Source: Actinomycetota bacterium
GTDB taxonomy: Bacteria; Actinomycetota; Actinomycetes; Nanopelagicales; Nanopelagicaceae
Assembly (NCBI GenBank): GCA_027730465.1
Contig: JAQCGQ010000008.1
Location: forward strand, 1-13,343
Reading direction: 5' to 3'
Length of the DNA stretch: 13,343 nucleotides
This document shows, in pieces, positions 1 to 5,867 of this stretch. The notes beneath the pieces were generated by a model. That model searched no databases. It was not told the origin of the DNA and saw nothing but the letters and a program-made list of their open reading frames with translations. Position 1 is the stretch's first letter. Every line of letters begins with the position of its first letter. Position numbers and translations under genes: made by a program.

Positions 1-939
1 CCCTAAAACTAATTGGTTACTCCACGCAGCCCAACCACTTTTAGGTAGTTGCACCAACTCAGTTACTGCAATTGATGGAACCCAATATTTAATTGGTTCT
101 TTATATCCAATATGCGTGCCAGATTTTGTCGGCTTCACATAATCACCTGAGCCGTACGGCTGTCCGTAGCTAACAAAGGGCCAGCCGTAATCAGCTCCAG
201 CTTTAATTAAATTAAGTTCATCTCCGCCACGTGGCCCCTGCTCAGTGGCTAATAAATCTTTACCGTTATATAAAAGGATTCCTTGGGCATTTCTATGACC
301 TTGGGAGATTTTGGTTATCGAATTACTACTTAATTTAAATATTGATCCTAAATCTCCTCGTTTACTTCGATTTGATATTTGAGGATAACCTAAATCACCA
401 ATAGTCACGTAAGCAGATTTTTTGTCAATCACTGCAAATCTTCCAGAGGTGTGCTGAACAGCCGAGATTGGCACACATGGCTTCGTAACTAACCAATTCT
501 TAACTCGCTTAATTTTTTGATTAACTCGATCATATTTTATATTTTTGACAACAATTTCAACACAATTTCGCTGTGAACCTAATCGGGGATAGGAAACAAG
601 TAGATTCGCACTACTCTGCGTTTCAGATAAGACTGCAATATCATTAATAGCAAATCTTGAGTCATTATTTCTTCTATTTGAAGGAATTACTGCGCCTAGC
701 TTAGTTAATTTCTTATTTTCTAAATTATATAAAAATAACTCACCACCTGTCTTGCCACCACCTAGAAGTAGATCATTATTTGCTAATACAGCAAGTGCAG
801 GCCCGCGCATATTCCCACCTGAGGTAGTGGCTGCATTAATCTCATCTGATCTAATCGCAAGATTAGGTAGAGGCGCGCTGTTTGCGGCAGCAGCAGATAA
901 AAGTGAAGTGATCAGTGAGATTAAAAGCAGGTAGATCAT
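1..939 (-). CDS. Secreted PQQ-dependent sugar dehydrogenase-like protein (partial, 3' end outside window)
   Basis: Reading the minus strand from ATG at 939 gives 313 open codons to the window edge with no stop, so the C-terminus is missing. The first ~23 residues form a signal peptide (MIYLLLISLITSLL, then SAAAANSA). The rest matches the soluble glucose/aldose dehydrogenase (GSDH, YliI-like) beta-propeller: an H-x-x-G segment near residue 163 followed by YVTIGD, GHRNAQG at about 214-220, and ATEQGPRGGDELN at about 231-243, followed by DYGWP. In this family the GHRN arginine and asparagine and the earlier histidine contact PQQ and the sugar. Likely role: periplasmic or extracellular oxidation of aldoses using PQQ; substrate unknown. 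An in-frame TAG four codons upstream, with no start codon between, supports this start. The N-terminal ~150 residues are more divergent than the C-terminal half. It lies 73 bp downstream of heliorhodopsin on the same strand. Confidence 0.85.
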   Translation of the reverse strand, partial: MIYLLLISLITSLLSAAAANSAPLPNLAIRSDEINAATTSGGNMRGPALAVLANNDLLLGGGKTGGELFLYNLENKKLTKLGAVIPSNRRNNDSRFAINDIAVLSETQSSANLLVSYPRLGSQRNCVEIVVKNIKYDRVNQKIKRVKNWLVTKPCVPISAVQHTSGRFAVIDKKSAYVTIGDLGYPQISNRSKRGDLGSIFKLSSNSITKISQGHRNAQGILLYNGKDLLATEQGPRGGDELNLIKAGADYGWPFVSYGQPYGSGDYVKPTKSGTHIGYKEPIKYWVPSIAVTELVQLPKSGWAAWSNQLVLG

Positions 940-966
940 CTGCTCAGTCTAGAACAGATGATCTAC
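931..966. repeat. Perfect 12-bp inverted repeat around the sugar-dehydrogenase promoter and start codon
   Basis: Arms GTAGATCATCTG (931-942) and CAGATGATCTAC (955-966) are exact reverse complements separated by 12 bases. The 931-942 arm contains the ATG of the minus-strand dehydrogenase (939-937), and the spacer contains a -10-like TAGACT. No clear T-run follows on either strand, so a simple terminator is less convincing than an operator. A terminator for the upstream heliorhodopsin transcript remains possible. Confidence 0.75.
946..951 (-). promoter_or_regulatory. -10 element for the sugar dehydrogenase (leaderless)
   Basis: On the minus strand TAGACT is followed by exactly six bases and then ATG at 939, the spacing expected if transcription starts at or beside the start codon. 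It lies inside the 12-base spacer of the inverted repeat. No good -35 hexamer is seen. Confidence 0.45.
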
Positions 967-1012
967 CTTCTAAGTGTTAGTTAAATTACTTTAAGCAACT
1001 ACTAAGCAGTTA

Positions 1013-1780
1013 TTAAGCCGGTGGTATCAAAGTATTAGCAAAGATCTGCCAAGAAAGCGCGGACTTTGCCACCAAAGATAAGGTGATGTAGGTGGCCTCA
1101 CCACGAAGGTAATCACTCCACTTACCAACCTTTTTGTATTGCAGAAATTGCACAAGTGCAAATGAGTTAAAGAATAAGAAGATAGTCAGCACAATTACAT
1201 ATACAAATGCTGGTGCTTTAGTCTCACCGGCCCCACCAATACCAAAGACATAAAAGAGCAGCGCAATCCAGGGCACAATTCCGGTAATACAACCAAAGAT
1301 ATATGGCAACCAACCACCATTACCTGGGCTCTCATACTTCTCTTGCAGCCAGCCAAATAAAATCATTGAAGCATTAACACCAAAAATAGAAATAATTGCA
1401 GTTATATCGGCAACTCCGGTTACTTGCGCAATTAAAACAATCATTACCGATGAGCTAATTGAGTACTCAACCCAACGGAAGTAATTACGCTTTAACGCCA
1501 AGCCTGCTGCATACCTTGGATAAAACTTGCCACTTGCAACTAAGAAGTGGAAAAAGGCAGAAAGGCCTAAAAAGATTGCAACTGTTAAACCAATAGGAGT
1601 TTCAAATAAGATTACTGGATCAGCGTATGTGCTTCCAGGCGGACCAGACATATAGGTAGCAGTTACTGGAAGTGAGAAGTCACTACTTAGGGCTAATACT
1701 GCCACCATTTGAGCTAGGTGTAATACACCAGCATAGATATTAGTTTTACGTAATCTTTCAACTGTTAATGGTTTACTCAT
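1013..1780 (-). CDS. Heliorhodopsin
   Basis: A 255-residue seven-helix retinal protein very close to the founding heliorhodopsin 48C12 as I recall it. The retinal-binding lysine is K239 in SLVAKSALSW (helix 7), and the Schiff-base counterion is E105 in FRWVEYS. H21 (HLAQM) and H78 (FFHFL) match the conserved histidines of the family's inner polar cavity. The long helix 1-2 loop carrying the GPPGS segment, FGVNASMILFGWLQEKY and FLFFNSFALVQ are family signatures. Heliorhodopsins sit inverted in the membrane compared with type-1 rhodopsins, pump little or no ions and have slow photocycles, so a sensory or regulatory role is assumed; the partner is unknown. Length is normal. It diverges from the DoxX-like gene across 46 bp, and the sugar dehydrogenase follows on the same strand. 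Confidence 0.97.
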   Translation of the reverse strand: MSKPLTVERLRKTNIYAGVLHLAQMVAVLALSSDFSLPVTATYMSGPPGSTYADPVILFETPIGLTVAIFLGLSAFFHFLVASGKFYPRYAAGLALKRNYFRWVEYSISSSVMIVLIAQVTGVADITAIISIFGVNASMILFGWLQEKYESPGNGGWLPYIFGCITGIVPWIALLFYVFGIGGAGETKAPAFVYVIVLTIFLFFNSFALVQFLQYKKVGKWSDYLRGEATYITLSLVAKSALSWQIFANTLIPPA

Positions 1781-1786
1781 AGCTTA

Positions 1787-1792
1787 AAGATA
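1787..1792 (-). promoter_or_regulatory. -10 element for heliorhodopsin (leaderless)
   Basis: TATCTT on the minus strand is followed by six bases (TAAGCT) and then the heliorhodopsin ATG at 1780. No Shine-Dalgarno sequence is visible, consistent with leaderless transcription. The same hexamer serves the SOS operon at 5845. No convincing -35. Confidence 0.5.
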
Positions 1793-1826
1793 GCCTAAAT
1801 AAGAAAATATCGGCTTTACTTAGCCC

Positions 1827-2246
1827 ATGACATTTCTAAAATCTCTAGCCCAGATAGCACTTGGTGCATTTCTACTCTCTGCAGGCATTAGCCACCTTGA
1901 CTCAAATCGCACAGAGTTTTTAGCCCAGGTACCAACCTGGCTGCCACTAGATGCTGATTTTGTAGTTATCACCTCAGGTTTAGTTGAAATAGCACTTGGT
2001 ATTTTACTTATTGCTAGCACGTTTATATTTACTAAATACCGCAAGTGGGTTGGTTTAAGCGTTGCTATCTTTTTTATTATTATTTTTCCTGGCAATATCA
2101 ACCAGTATGTAAATCAGATAGATGCCTTTGGGCTAGATACTGATACCAAGCGATTAATCCGGCTCTTTTTTCAACCACCGCTGGTGATTTGGGCACTGTG
2201 GAGTACAAATGTTATTAGGCTCACAAAAAAATCAATCAAGGGCTAG
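1827..2246 (+). CDS. DoxX-like integral membrane protein
   Basis: 139 residues with four predicted membrane helices: about 5-22, 46-66, 73-90 and 114-130. The N-terminal ALGAFLLSAGISHL, a second-helix GLVEIALGILLI, then FFIIIFPGNINQY and a C-terminal LFFQPPLVIWALWST are typical of short DoxX-family proteins found next to stress and redox genes in many bacteria. The biochemical role of this subgroup is not established; some DoxX proteins act with thiol or sulfur metabolism. The gene diverges from heliorhodopsin. The start is the first ATG; TTTACT ends six bases upstream, so it may also be leaderless. No Shine-Dalgarno is visible. Confidence 0.75.
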   Translation: MTFLKSLAQIALGAFLLSAGISHLDSNRTEFLAQVPTWLPLDADFVVITSGLVEIALGILLIASTFIFTKYRKWVGLSVAIFFIIIFPGNINQYVNQIDAFGLDTDTKRLIRLFFQPPLVIWALWSTNVIRLTKKSIKG

Positions 2247-2268
2247 CTTCTCTCTCAGTAAGAAATGG

Positions 2269-2274
2269 TATTTT
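2269..2274 (+). promoter_or_regulatory. -10 element upstream of the DUF305 gene
   Basis: TATTTT is followed by six bases and ATG at 2281. This matches the leaderless spacing seen elsewhere in the window and supports 2281 as the original start of the DUF305 gene, although that ATG is out of frame with the DUF305 domain. Confidence 0.4.
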
Positions 2275-2280
2275 TTCCTT

Positions 2281-2381
2281 ATGAAAATTAGCAAAAAAGT
2301 GCCGCAGTACTCACCGTACTCTTAGTAATTACCTCTGGCTTTTTTGCATACGCACTACTTTCACCAAATGAATCAAATCAA
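2281..2381 (+). other. Out-of-frame start and signal peptide of the DUF305 gene (frame break at an A6 run)
   Basis: ATG at 2281 opens a frame that stops at TAG after 14 codons (MKISKKVPQYSPYS). In the frame of the DUF305 domain, 2298-2357 encodes a hydrophobic signal-peptide core (AAVLTVLLVITSGFFAYALL), but this frame has TAG at 2289 and no ATG, GTG or TTG before 2382. One extra base in the A-run at 2293-2298 would fuse MKISKK to SAAVLTVLLV and restore a normal export signal. This is a frameshift mutation, a homopolymer sequencing error, or slippage. Confidence 0.75.
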
Positions 2382-2876
2382 ATGAAATCAATGGATCACG
2401 GCGACTCGTATTCAACTACGGCAGGTAAGAATCTCTCCGCAGATGACGCCATGTTTTTGCAAATGATGATCCCACATCATCAACAAGCGGTGGTTATCTC
2501 TGAGTACGCACTTACAAACTCAAAAAATGCGCAGATAATTAGCATTGCTAATAAAATTAAGGCTGATCAAGCAAATGAAGTCGCCCAAATGAGTAAGTGG
2601 CTTTCAGATGATGGCCTTGGTACAGATCCTGGCCACTCGATGTCTGCTATGGCTGGCATGTTAACTGCAGATCAATTAGCTAATCTTAAAAAAAGTAAAG
2701 GTTCATCCTTTGATACTTTATTTTTAAATAATATGATTGAGCATCACCTAGGCGCTTTGCAAATGGTATCTATGATTGAAAATAGTAAGATTGTATCATT
2801 AAGAGATTTTGCGGTATCAATTACTAAAGCCCAGCAAGCTGAGATAGATCAGATGCAGGAAATTTTAGGAAATTAA
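2382..2876 (+). CDS. DUF305 domain protein (exported; N-terminus frameshifted)
   Basis: From ATG 2382 the frame gives 164 residues containing a whole DUF305 domain, a ferritin-like helical fold with paired histidines. It has two repeats of the family signature: MMIPHHQQAV at about 28-37 and NMIEHHLGAL at about 117-126, each preceded by a phenylalanine-rich helix start (DAMFLQ, DTLFLN). DUF305 proteins are exported, metal-associated proteins often found with copper-handling genes; exact function is unknown. The natural signal peptide lies upstream in another frame (2281-2381), so a start at 2382 would give a cytoplasmic product. Its 3' end overlaps the convergent gene by 12 bp. The intact domain argues for recent damage or sequencing error rather than an old pseudogene. 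Confidence 0.85.
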   Translation: MKSMDHGDSYSTTAGKNLSADDAMFLQMMIPHHQQAVVISEYALTNSKNAQIISIANKIKADQANEVAQMSKWLSDDGLGTDPGHSMSAMAGMLTADQLANLKKSKGSSFDTLFLNNMIEHHLGALQMVSMIENSKIVSLRDFAVSITKAQQAEIDQMQEILGN

Positions 2877-3644
2877 TAGCTTTAATCTCGCGCTCATCTC
2901 TTTAACTCCTAATTTATCCTCCTGCTTAAAACTACTACTGCAGATAACGCAGCGTATTTGCCACTGCCACCAAGAGGTATCGTCATAACCTAATTTATAT
3001 GTGGTTACAAAAACTTTTGCTGGCAAGATTCTACAAAACTGACATCTACGAGGCGTGATTAATTCATTTACAACCTGTGTTTCAGCCCGATAGCCCCTGG
3101 CATACTTAAATCCCACCCCATATAGATCAACATCTAATAAAAAAGCACCTGGATTAATTGAGCCCTCAAACTTAGCCTCAGCGAACTCACTATATGCATA
3201 AAAGCCGCACTCACAATCTGCCACCGGTGGCACATGCTCTTTGTTAATTGTGCACTTAGCAGAGGCATCAGAGAGGTATGTGTCCCCGGTTAATCCAGTA
3301 AGAGTTGGCGCACGTCCTGTAATGATTGCTAATTTATATCCATGCATCACCTCACTGGGCAAATCAAAAGCATGGTTGTAATTTAATTTACTATGCGTCT
3401 TATTATTTTTAAGGCCAGCCTTATCACTAGCTCTGCCAACTGTAATAAATCCAATAATAAACACAAGTGGCACTACGCCTACAAACAAATACAAAGCGGT
3501 GATGATTACATTTTGTGAGATAAGTGGATCTTCTTGTTCACTAAAGGCTCCTAGTAGGTAGGCAAGAGTTAGCACGCCAAGTGCGATCAGGGGATAGATA
3601 CGTATTAATCGAATTAACCTGCGACGATTTTGGGCGTAATCCAT
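2865..3644 (-). CDS. Unrecognised two-helix membrane protein with zinc-ribbon-like cysteine pairs
   Basis: 259 residues. A basic N-terminus (NRRRLIRLIR) precedes two membrane helices at about 17-33 and 46-69. The remainder is soluble and probably cytoplasmic by the positive-inside rule. It has C131, H137 and C144-x-C146 in a region reading HVPPVADCECGFYAY. It also has C201-x2-C204 and C232-x2-C235, spaced like a four-cysteine zinc ribbon. I do not recognise a named family; H-x-P...C-x-CG-x-YA segments occur in actinobacterial proteins of unknown function, as far as I recall. It converges with the DUF305 gene and overlaps its stop. Upstream, TTAATT lies six bases before the ATG, a weak leaderless -10. 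Function is not assigned. Confidence 0.75.
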   Translation of the reverse strand: MDYAQNRRRLIRLIRIYPLIALGVLTLAYLLGAFSEQEDPLISQNVIITALYLFVGVVPLVFIIGFITVGRASDKAGLKNNKTHSKLNYNHAFDLPSEVMHGYKLAIITGRAPTLTGLTGDTYLSDASAKCTINKEHVPPVADCECGFYAYSEFAEAKFEGSINPGAFLLDVDLYGVGFKYARGYRAETQVVNELITPRRCQFCRILPAKVFVTTYKLGYDDTSWWQWQIRCVICSSSFKQEDKLGVKEMSARLKLLIS

Positions 3645-3706
3645 AAAAGTAATTAAACACCTACTTATGGACCTTCGGCAGGTGATCTAGATCTATCTCA
3701 CCTTCA

Positions 3707-3735
3707 TTTACATCAGTAAATCTAATACGTAAGAT
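3707..3735 (+). promoter_or_regulatory. Promoter for the 34-codon peptide gene
   Basis: TTTACA (3707-3712, five of six matches to the -35 consensus) lies 17 bases before TAAGAT (3730-3735). A start near 3742 would give a short leader containing the ribosome binding site AGGTGAGG (3745-3752). This is one of the few leadered, Shine-Dalgarno-bearing genes here. Confidence 0.5.
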
Positions 3736-3759
3736 TGCCCTACTAGGTGAGGACCAAAT

Positions 3760-3864
3760 ATGGCTGAGATCGGTGAACCAGATCGGGTAGTAAGGCGTGA
3801 GCGTGAGCCGTTAATCTCACCAGCACTTCCTGTGCCAACACCTGAGCTTGAGCCTGCTAAGTAA
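3760..3864 (+). CDS. Small proline/glutamate-rich peptide (34 aa)
   Basis: ATG at 3760 opens 34 codons, beginning MAEIGEPDRVVRRERE and ending in a proline-rich PVPTPELEPAK before TAA. A strong Shine-Dalgarno sequence AGGTGAGG ends seven bases upstream and a good promoter precedes it, so it is probably translated. It has no hydrophobic segment and looks unstructured. Short peptides with a GEP motif near the start and a Pro/Glu tail occur in actinobacteria and their phages, as far as I recall, with no known function. Its last eight bases overlap the 3' end of the convergent DCC-family gene. Confidence 0.6.
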   Translation: MAEIGEPDRVVRREREPLISPALPVPTPELEPAK

Positions 3865-4207
3865 TTCTTTTAATAAATCTAGATAAGCCTCTAACAAATA
3901 ATGATTGCCTGTTTGAGGCAATTAATTTGTAGCCAAGGGCGCCAATTGGCCCAGATGCTTTAAGTAAAAAAGCACTTACCTTATTACCCCGGGAGTTAAG
4001 CAAAAAGATAACTGCGTTAGCACCAGCATATTTTCTTAAATCACTAATAGCGTGTACCTGCTTTTCACACTCAGTAATGCTTAGCCCATACTGATCAAGG
4101 GGAGCACTTTGATAGCTAAGGGCGTTAAAGCTAAGTTTTTTCTCTAGCCAATTTATGCTGTTATGACACAACTGACAATTGCCATCATAAATAACGGTAA
4201 TTACCAT
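3857..4207 (-). CDS. DCC-family thiol-disulfide oxidoreductase (DUF393)
   Basis: 116 residues starting MVITVIYDGNCQLCHNSI. The family signature YDG-x-C-x-x-C places the redox cysteines at C11 and C14 on a thioredoxin-like fold. The GANAVIFLL segment (about 62-70) and the C-terminal region rich in small and basic residues also fit. DCC proteins are predicted to catalyse dithiol-disulfide exchange, often with membrane partners; the substrate is unknown. Length is normal. There is no signal peptide, so it is cytoplasmic. It is divergent from the DoxX/DUF417-like gene at 4303 across 95 bp. The ATG fits because the first beta strand begins directly with VITVIYDG. No clear promoter was found upstream. 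Confidence 0.85.
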   Translation of the reverse strand: MVITVIYDGNCQLCHNSINWLEKKLSFNALSYQSAPLDQYGLSITECEKQVHAISDLRKYAGANAVIFLLNSRGNKVSAFLLKASGPIGALGYKLIASNRQSLFVRGLSRFIKRIT

Positions 4208-4302
4208 CAGTTGTGGGCTATCTCATTACAAATCATAGGTAAATCCTATCTTAGGCAGTTTTATCAATTACAATTAGCGTATAAAACTTATATGGGAGTG
4301 GT

Positions 4303-4770
4303 GTGAAAAACCTTACTGATTTTAAAAACTTTAATCTTAAGCAATTTGATACCTTACTTATCAATTACTTAAGTAGGATCTCACTACCAGTACTTCGCGT
4401 TTCACTAGGTGTGATCTTTATTTGGTTTGGCGCTCTAAAGCCTTTTGGTGAATCACCAGCAAATGATGTAATAACTAAAACTATCTACTGGTTTGACCCA
4501 GATATCTTTATTCCTATTCTGGGGTATTGGGAGATGTTAATTGGCATCTGCCTTCTCTACACACCATTAATTCGAGTTGGACTTTTCTTACTAGCACTAC
4601 AAATGCCAGGCACATTCTTGCCCCTTATTCTCCGCCCGGAGATCTGCTTTATTGATTTCCCATTTAATCTCACCTTAGAGGGTCAATACATCATTAAGAA
4701 CTTGGTATTAATTGGCGCTGCCATGGTGGTGGGCAGCAAGCTGGTGCCGATATTAGAAAAGGATAAATAA
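4303..4770 (+). CDS. DoxX/DUF417-like membrane protein
   Basis: 155 residues starting at GTG. Four membrane helices are likely: about 27-46 (LPVLRVSLGVIFIWFGALK), 68-87, 90-110 and 130-147. The helix-1 motif R-x-SLG-x-x-F-x-WFGALK and the later GYWEMLIGICLLY and LEGQYIIKNLVLI are shared by a common actinobacterial membrane family annotated as DoxX-like or DUF417-like. Function is unknown. A GGGAG sequence (4294-4298) four bases before the GTG may act as a ribosome binding site, and TTATAT (4288-4293) could be a -10, so initiation mode is unclear. The stop overlaps the start of the next gene by one base (TAATG), which implies translational coupling. Confidence 0.75.
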   Translation: MKNLTDFKNFNLKQFDTLLINYLSRISLPVLRVSLGVIFIWFGALKPFGESPANDVITKTIYWFDPDIFIPILGYWEMLIGICLLYTPLIRVGLFLLALQMPGTFLPLILRPEICFIDFPFNLTLEGQYIIKNLVLIGAAMVVGSKLVPILEKDK

Positions 4771-5000
4771 TGGGTCCTATCATCTTTGCCTTAGGCGTAG
4801 TAGTTGGCACCATACTTTTAATTATTTTTACTGAGGTTTTAGAGAAGCCGGTGCTAGATGAGATTAAGCGGATTAAATATGGATCAGATTCAGCTAAAAA
4901 ACTATCTAAGGGCTGGATCAGAAGTTTTCACACAACAATTGGTTTAACCAGCTACGCACTTGGTATGGGTATCTCCTACTTTGTCTTAGCCGTTTTATAA
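4770..5000 (+). CDS. Small two-helix membrane protein
   Basis: 76 residues with membrane helices at about 3-21 (IIFALGVVVGTILLIIF) and 55-75. Between them is a charged cytoplasmic loop (EKPVLDEIKRIKYGSDSAKK). No named family recognised. The ATG shares its A with the TAA of the preceding DoxX/DUF417-like gene, so the two are probably made together and may form a complex. It ends 43 bases before the HMCES gene, which has its own -10. Confidence 0.65.
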   Translation: MGPIIFALGVVVGTILLIIFTEVLEKPVLDEIKRIKYGSDSAKKLSKGWIRSFHTTIGLTSYALGMGISYFVLAVL

Positions 5001-5030
5001 CGCCGGTATTTGTTTTTAAATTAAGTTAGA

Positions 5031-5036
5031 TACACT
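5031..5036 (+). promoter_or_regulatory. -10 element for the HMCES gene (leaderless)
   Basis: TACACT ends seven bases before the GTG at 5044, and no Shine-Dalgarno is present. TTTGTT at 5009-5014, 16 bases upstream, is a weak -35. There is no GAAC-N4-GTTC SOS box here, so this gene does not appear to be under LexA. Confidence 0.45.
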
Positions 5037-5043
5037 CCCCTTT

Positions 5044-5772
5044 GTGTGTGGACGCTACGCTCTTAATATTTCAGGTGAGGATTTAGTACTTGAATTTGCT
5101 GCCGGTATTAAAGATGCAGCTATTACTGCCAGTAATTGGAATATATCTCCCACCACATTAATCCCATTTATCAATGGTGAGGATGAATCAGGGCAAGTGC
5201 GAAGTATTAACACCGCTAGTTGGGGATTAATACCCATTTGGGCAAAGGATGCAAGTAGGGCAAGTAATGCAATTAATGCCAGAGTTGAATCTATATCTGA
5301 GAAGCCAACCTTTAGAAGTGCTTTTAAATCTCGAAGATGCTTAATTCCGGTTACTGGTTACTATGAATGGGCCACTGAGCTTGGTAAATACAAACCAAAG
5401 CAGCCCTTTTATATCTCCCACAAGAACAAGAGCAGTTTGGCAGTTGCCGGCATATATGAAAATTGGATAAACCCGCAGAGTAAAGAGTCACTCACAACAG
5501 CTGCAATTATCACCCGTGAGGTTGTTGGAATATTGGCGCCAATTCATCACCGAATGCCGGTAATACTTCCTAAAGATCTTTGGAGCACCTGGCTAAGTAA
5601 TAAATCTTTATCACCGGATGAAATAAATGATTACCTAAATATGATTGATATTAAAGAGGCTGATAAAGATTTAGTTTTTTGGCCAGTCTCTGATGATGTG
5701 AATAACGCTAGAAATACTGGCCCGACTTTGGCGCAGGAGATATCAGTTGGTGAATCAGGCACGCTTTTTTAA
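5044..5772 (+). CDS. SOS response-associated peptidase family protein (HMCES/YedK, abasic-site shield)
   Basis: 242 residues from GTG, beginning MCGRYAL. Removal of Met exposes the catalytic Cys2, which forms a thiazolidine crosslink with abasic sites in single-stranded DNA. The other family active-site residues are visible: N78 in NARVES, E108 in GYYEW and H168 in H-x-RMP. SINTASWGLIPIW (about 54-66) and the late WPVSDDVNNARNTGP match the SRAP fold. Length is normal. The GTG start is required because Cys must be residue 2. Established role: protects abasic sites at stalled forks from error-prone processing. It lies directly upstream of the SOS-controlled translesion polymerase operon but has its own leaderless-type promoter without an SOS box. 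Confidence 0.95.
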   Translation: MCGRYALNISGEDLVLEFAAGIKDAAITASNWNISPTTLIPFINGEDESGQVRSINTASWGLIPIWAKDASRASNAINARVESISEKPTFRSAFKSRRCLIPVTGYYEWATELGKYKPKQPFYISHKNKSSLAVAGIYENWINPQSKESLTTAAIITREVVGILAPIHHRMPVILPKDLWSTWLSNKSLSPDEINDYLNMIDIKEADKDLVFWPVSDDVNNARNTGPTLAQEISVGESGTLF

Positions 5773-5821
5773 GTTGTTTTTAAGCAGGGTGAATTAAAAG
5801 AGAAGCCAATATGTAGGCGAC

Positions 5822-5850
5822 TTGCCACTGTCAGTGGGCTTTAGTATCTT
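5822..5850 (+). promoter_or_regulatory. Promoter of the DUF6504-dnaE2 operon
   Basis: TTGCCA (5822-5827) and TATCTT (5845-5850) are separated by exactly 17 bases. A start at 5857-5860 would place the transcript start at or just before the ATG at 5860. A 13-base perfect palindrome, CCACTGTCAGTGG (5825-5837), overlaps the -35 and spacer. The SOS box follows immediately downstream of the -10. Confidence 0.65.
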
Positions 5851-5851
5851 A

Positions 5852-5867
5852 TCGAACAAATGTTCGA
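5852..5867. promoter_or_regulatory. LexA operator (SOS box) overlapping the DUF6504 start codon
   Basis: TCGAACAAATGTTCGA matches the actinobacterial SOS box TCGAAC-N4-GTTCGA at every specified position, with 7-base perfect arms. It begins two bases after the -10 and covers the ATG at 5860, so LexA bound here would block transcription start. This implies induction of the DUF6504-dnaE2 operon by DNA damage. Confidence 0.93.

Noticed and set aside
752..934. Plus-strand 60-codon open frame
   Set aside because: It lies antisense to the sugar dehydrogenase, whose minus-strand frame has clear family motifs and a signal peptide.
1820..2101. Minus-strand 93-codon open frame
   Set aside because: Antisense to the DoxX-like gene, with no family features.
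2293..2300. Programmed -1 ribosomal frameshift at the DUF305 A-run
   Set aside because: In the 2281 frame the site reads C-AAA-AAA-G, not the standard A-AAA-AAG register, and no strong downstream stem is evident; mutation, sequencing error or slippage is simpler.
3680..3703. AGGTGA...TCACCT inverted repeat with internal TCTAGA/AGATCT
   Set aside because: Only six-base arms with a 12-base spacer that does not pair; no gene ends here for it to terminate.
5055..5237. Minus-strand 60-codon open frame inside HMCES
   Set aside because: Antisense shadow of a well-supported gene.
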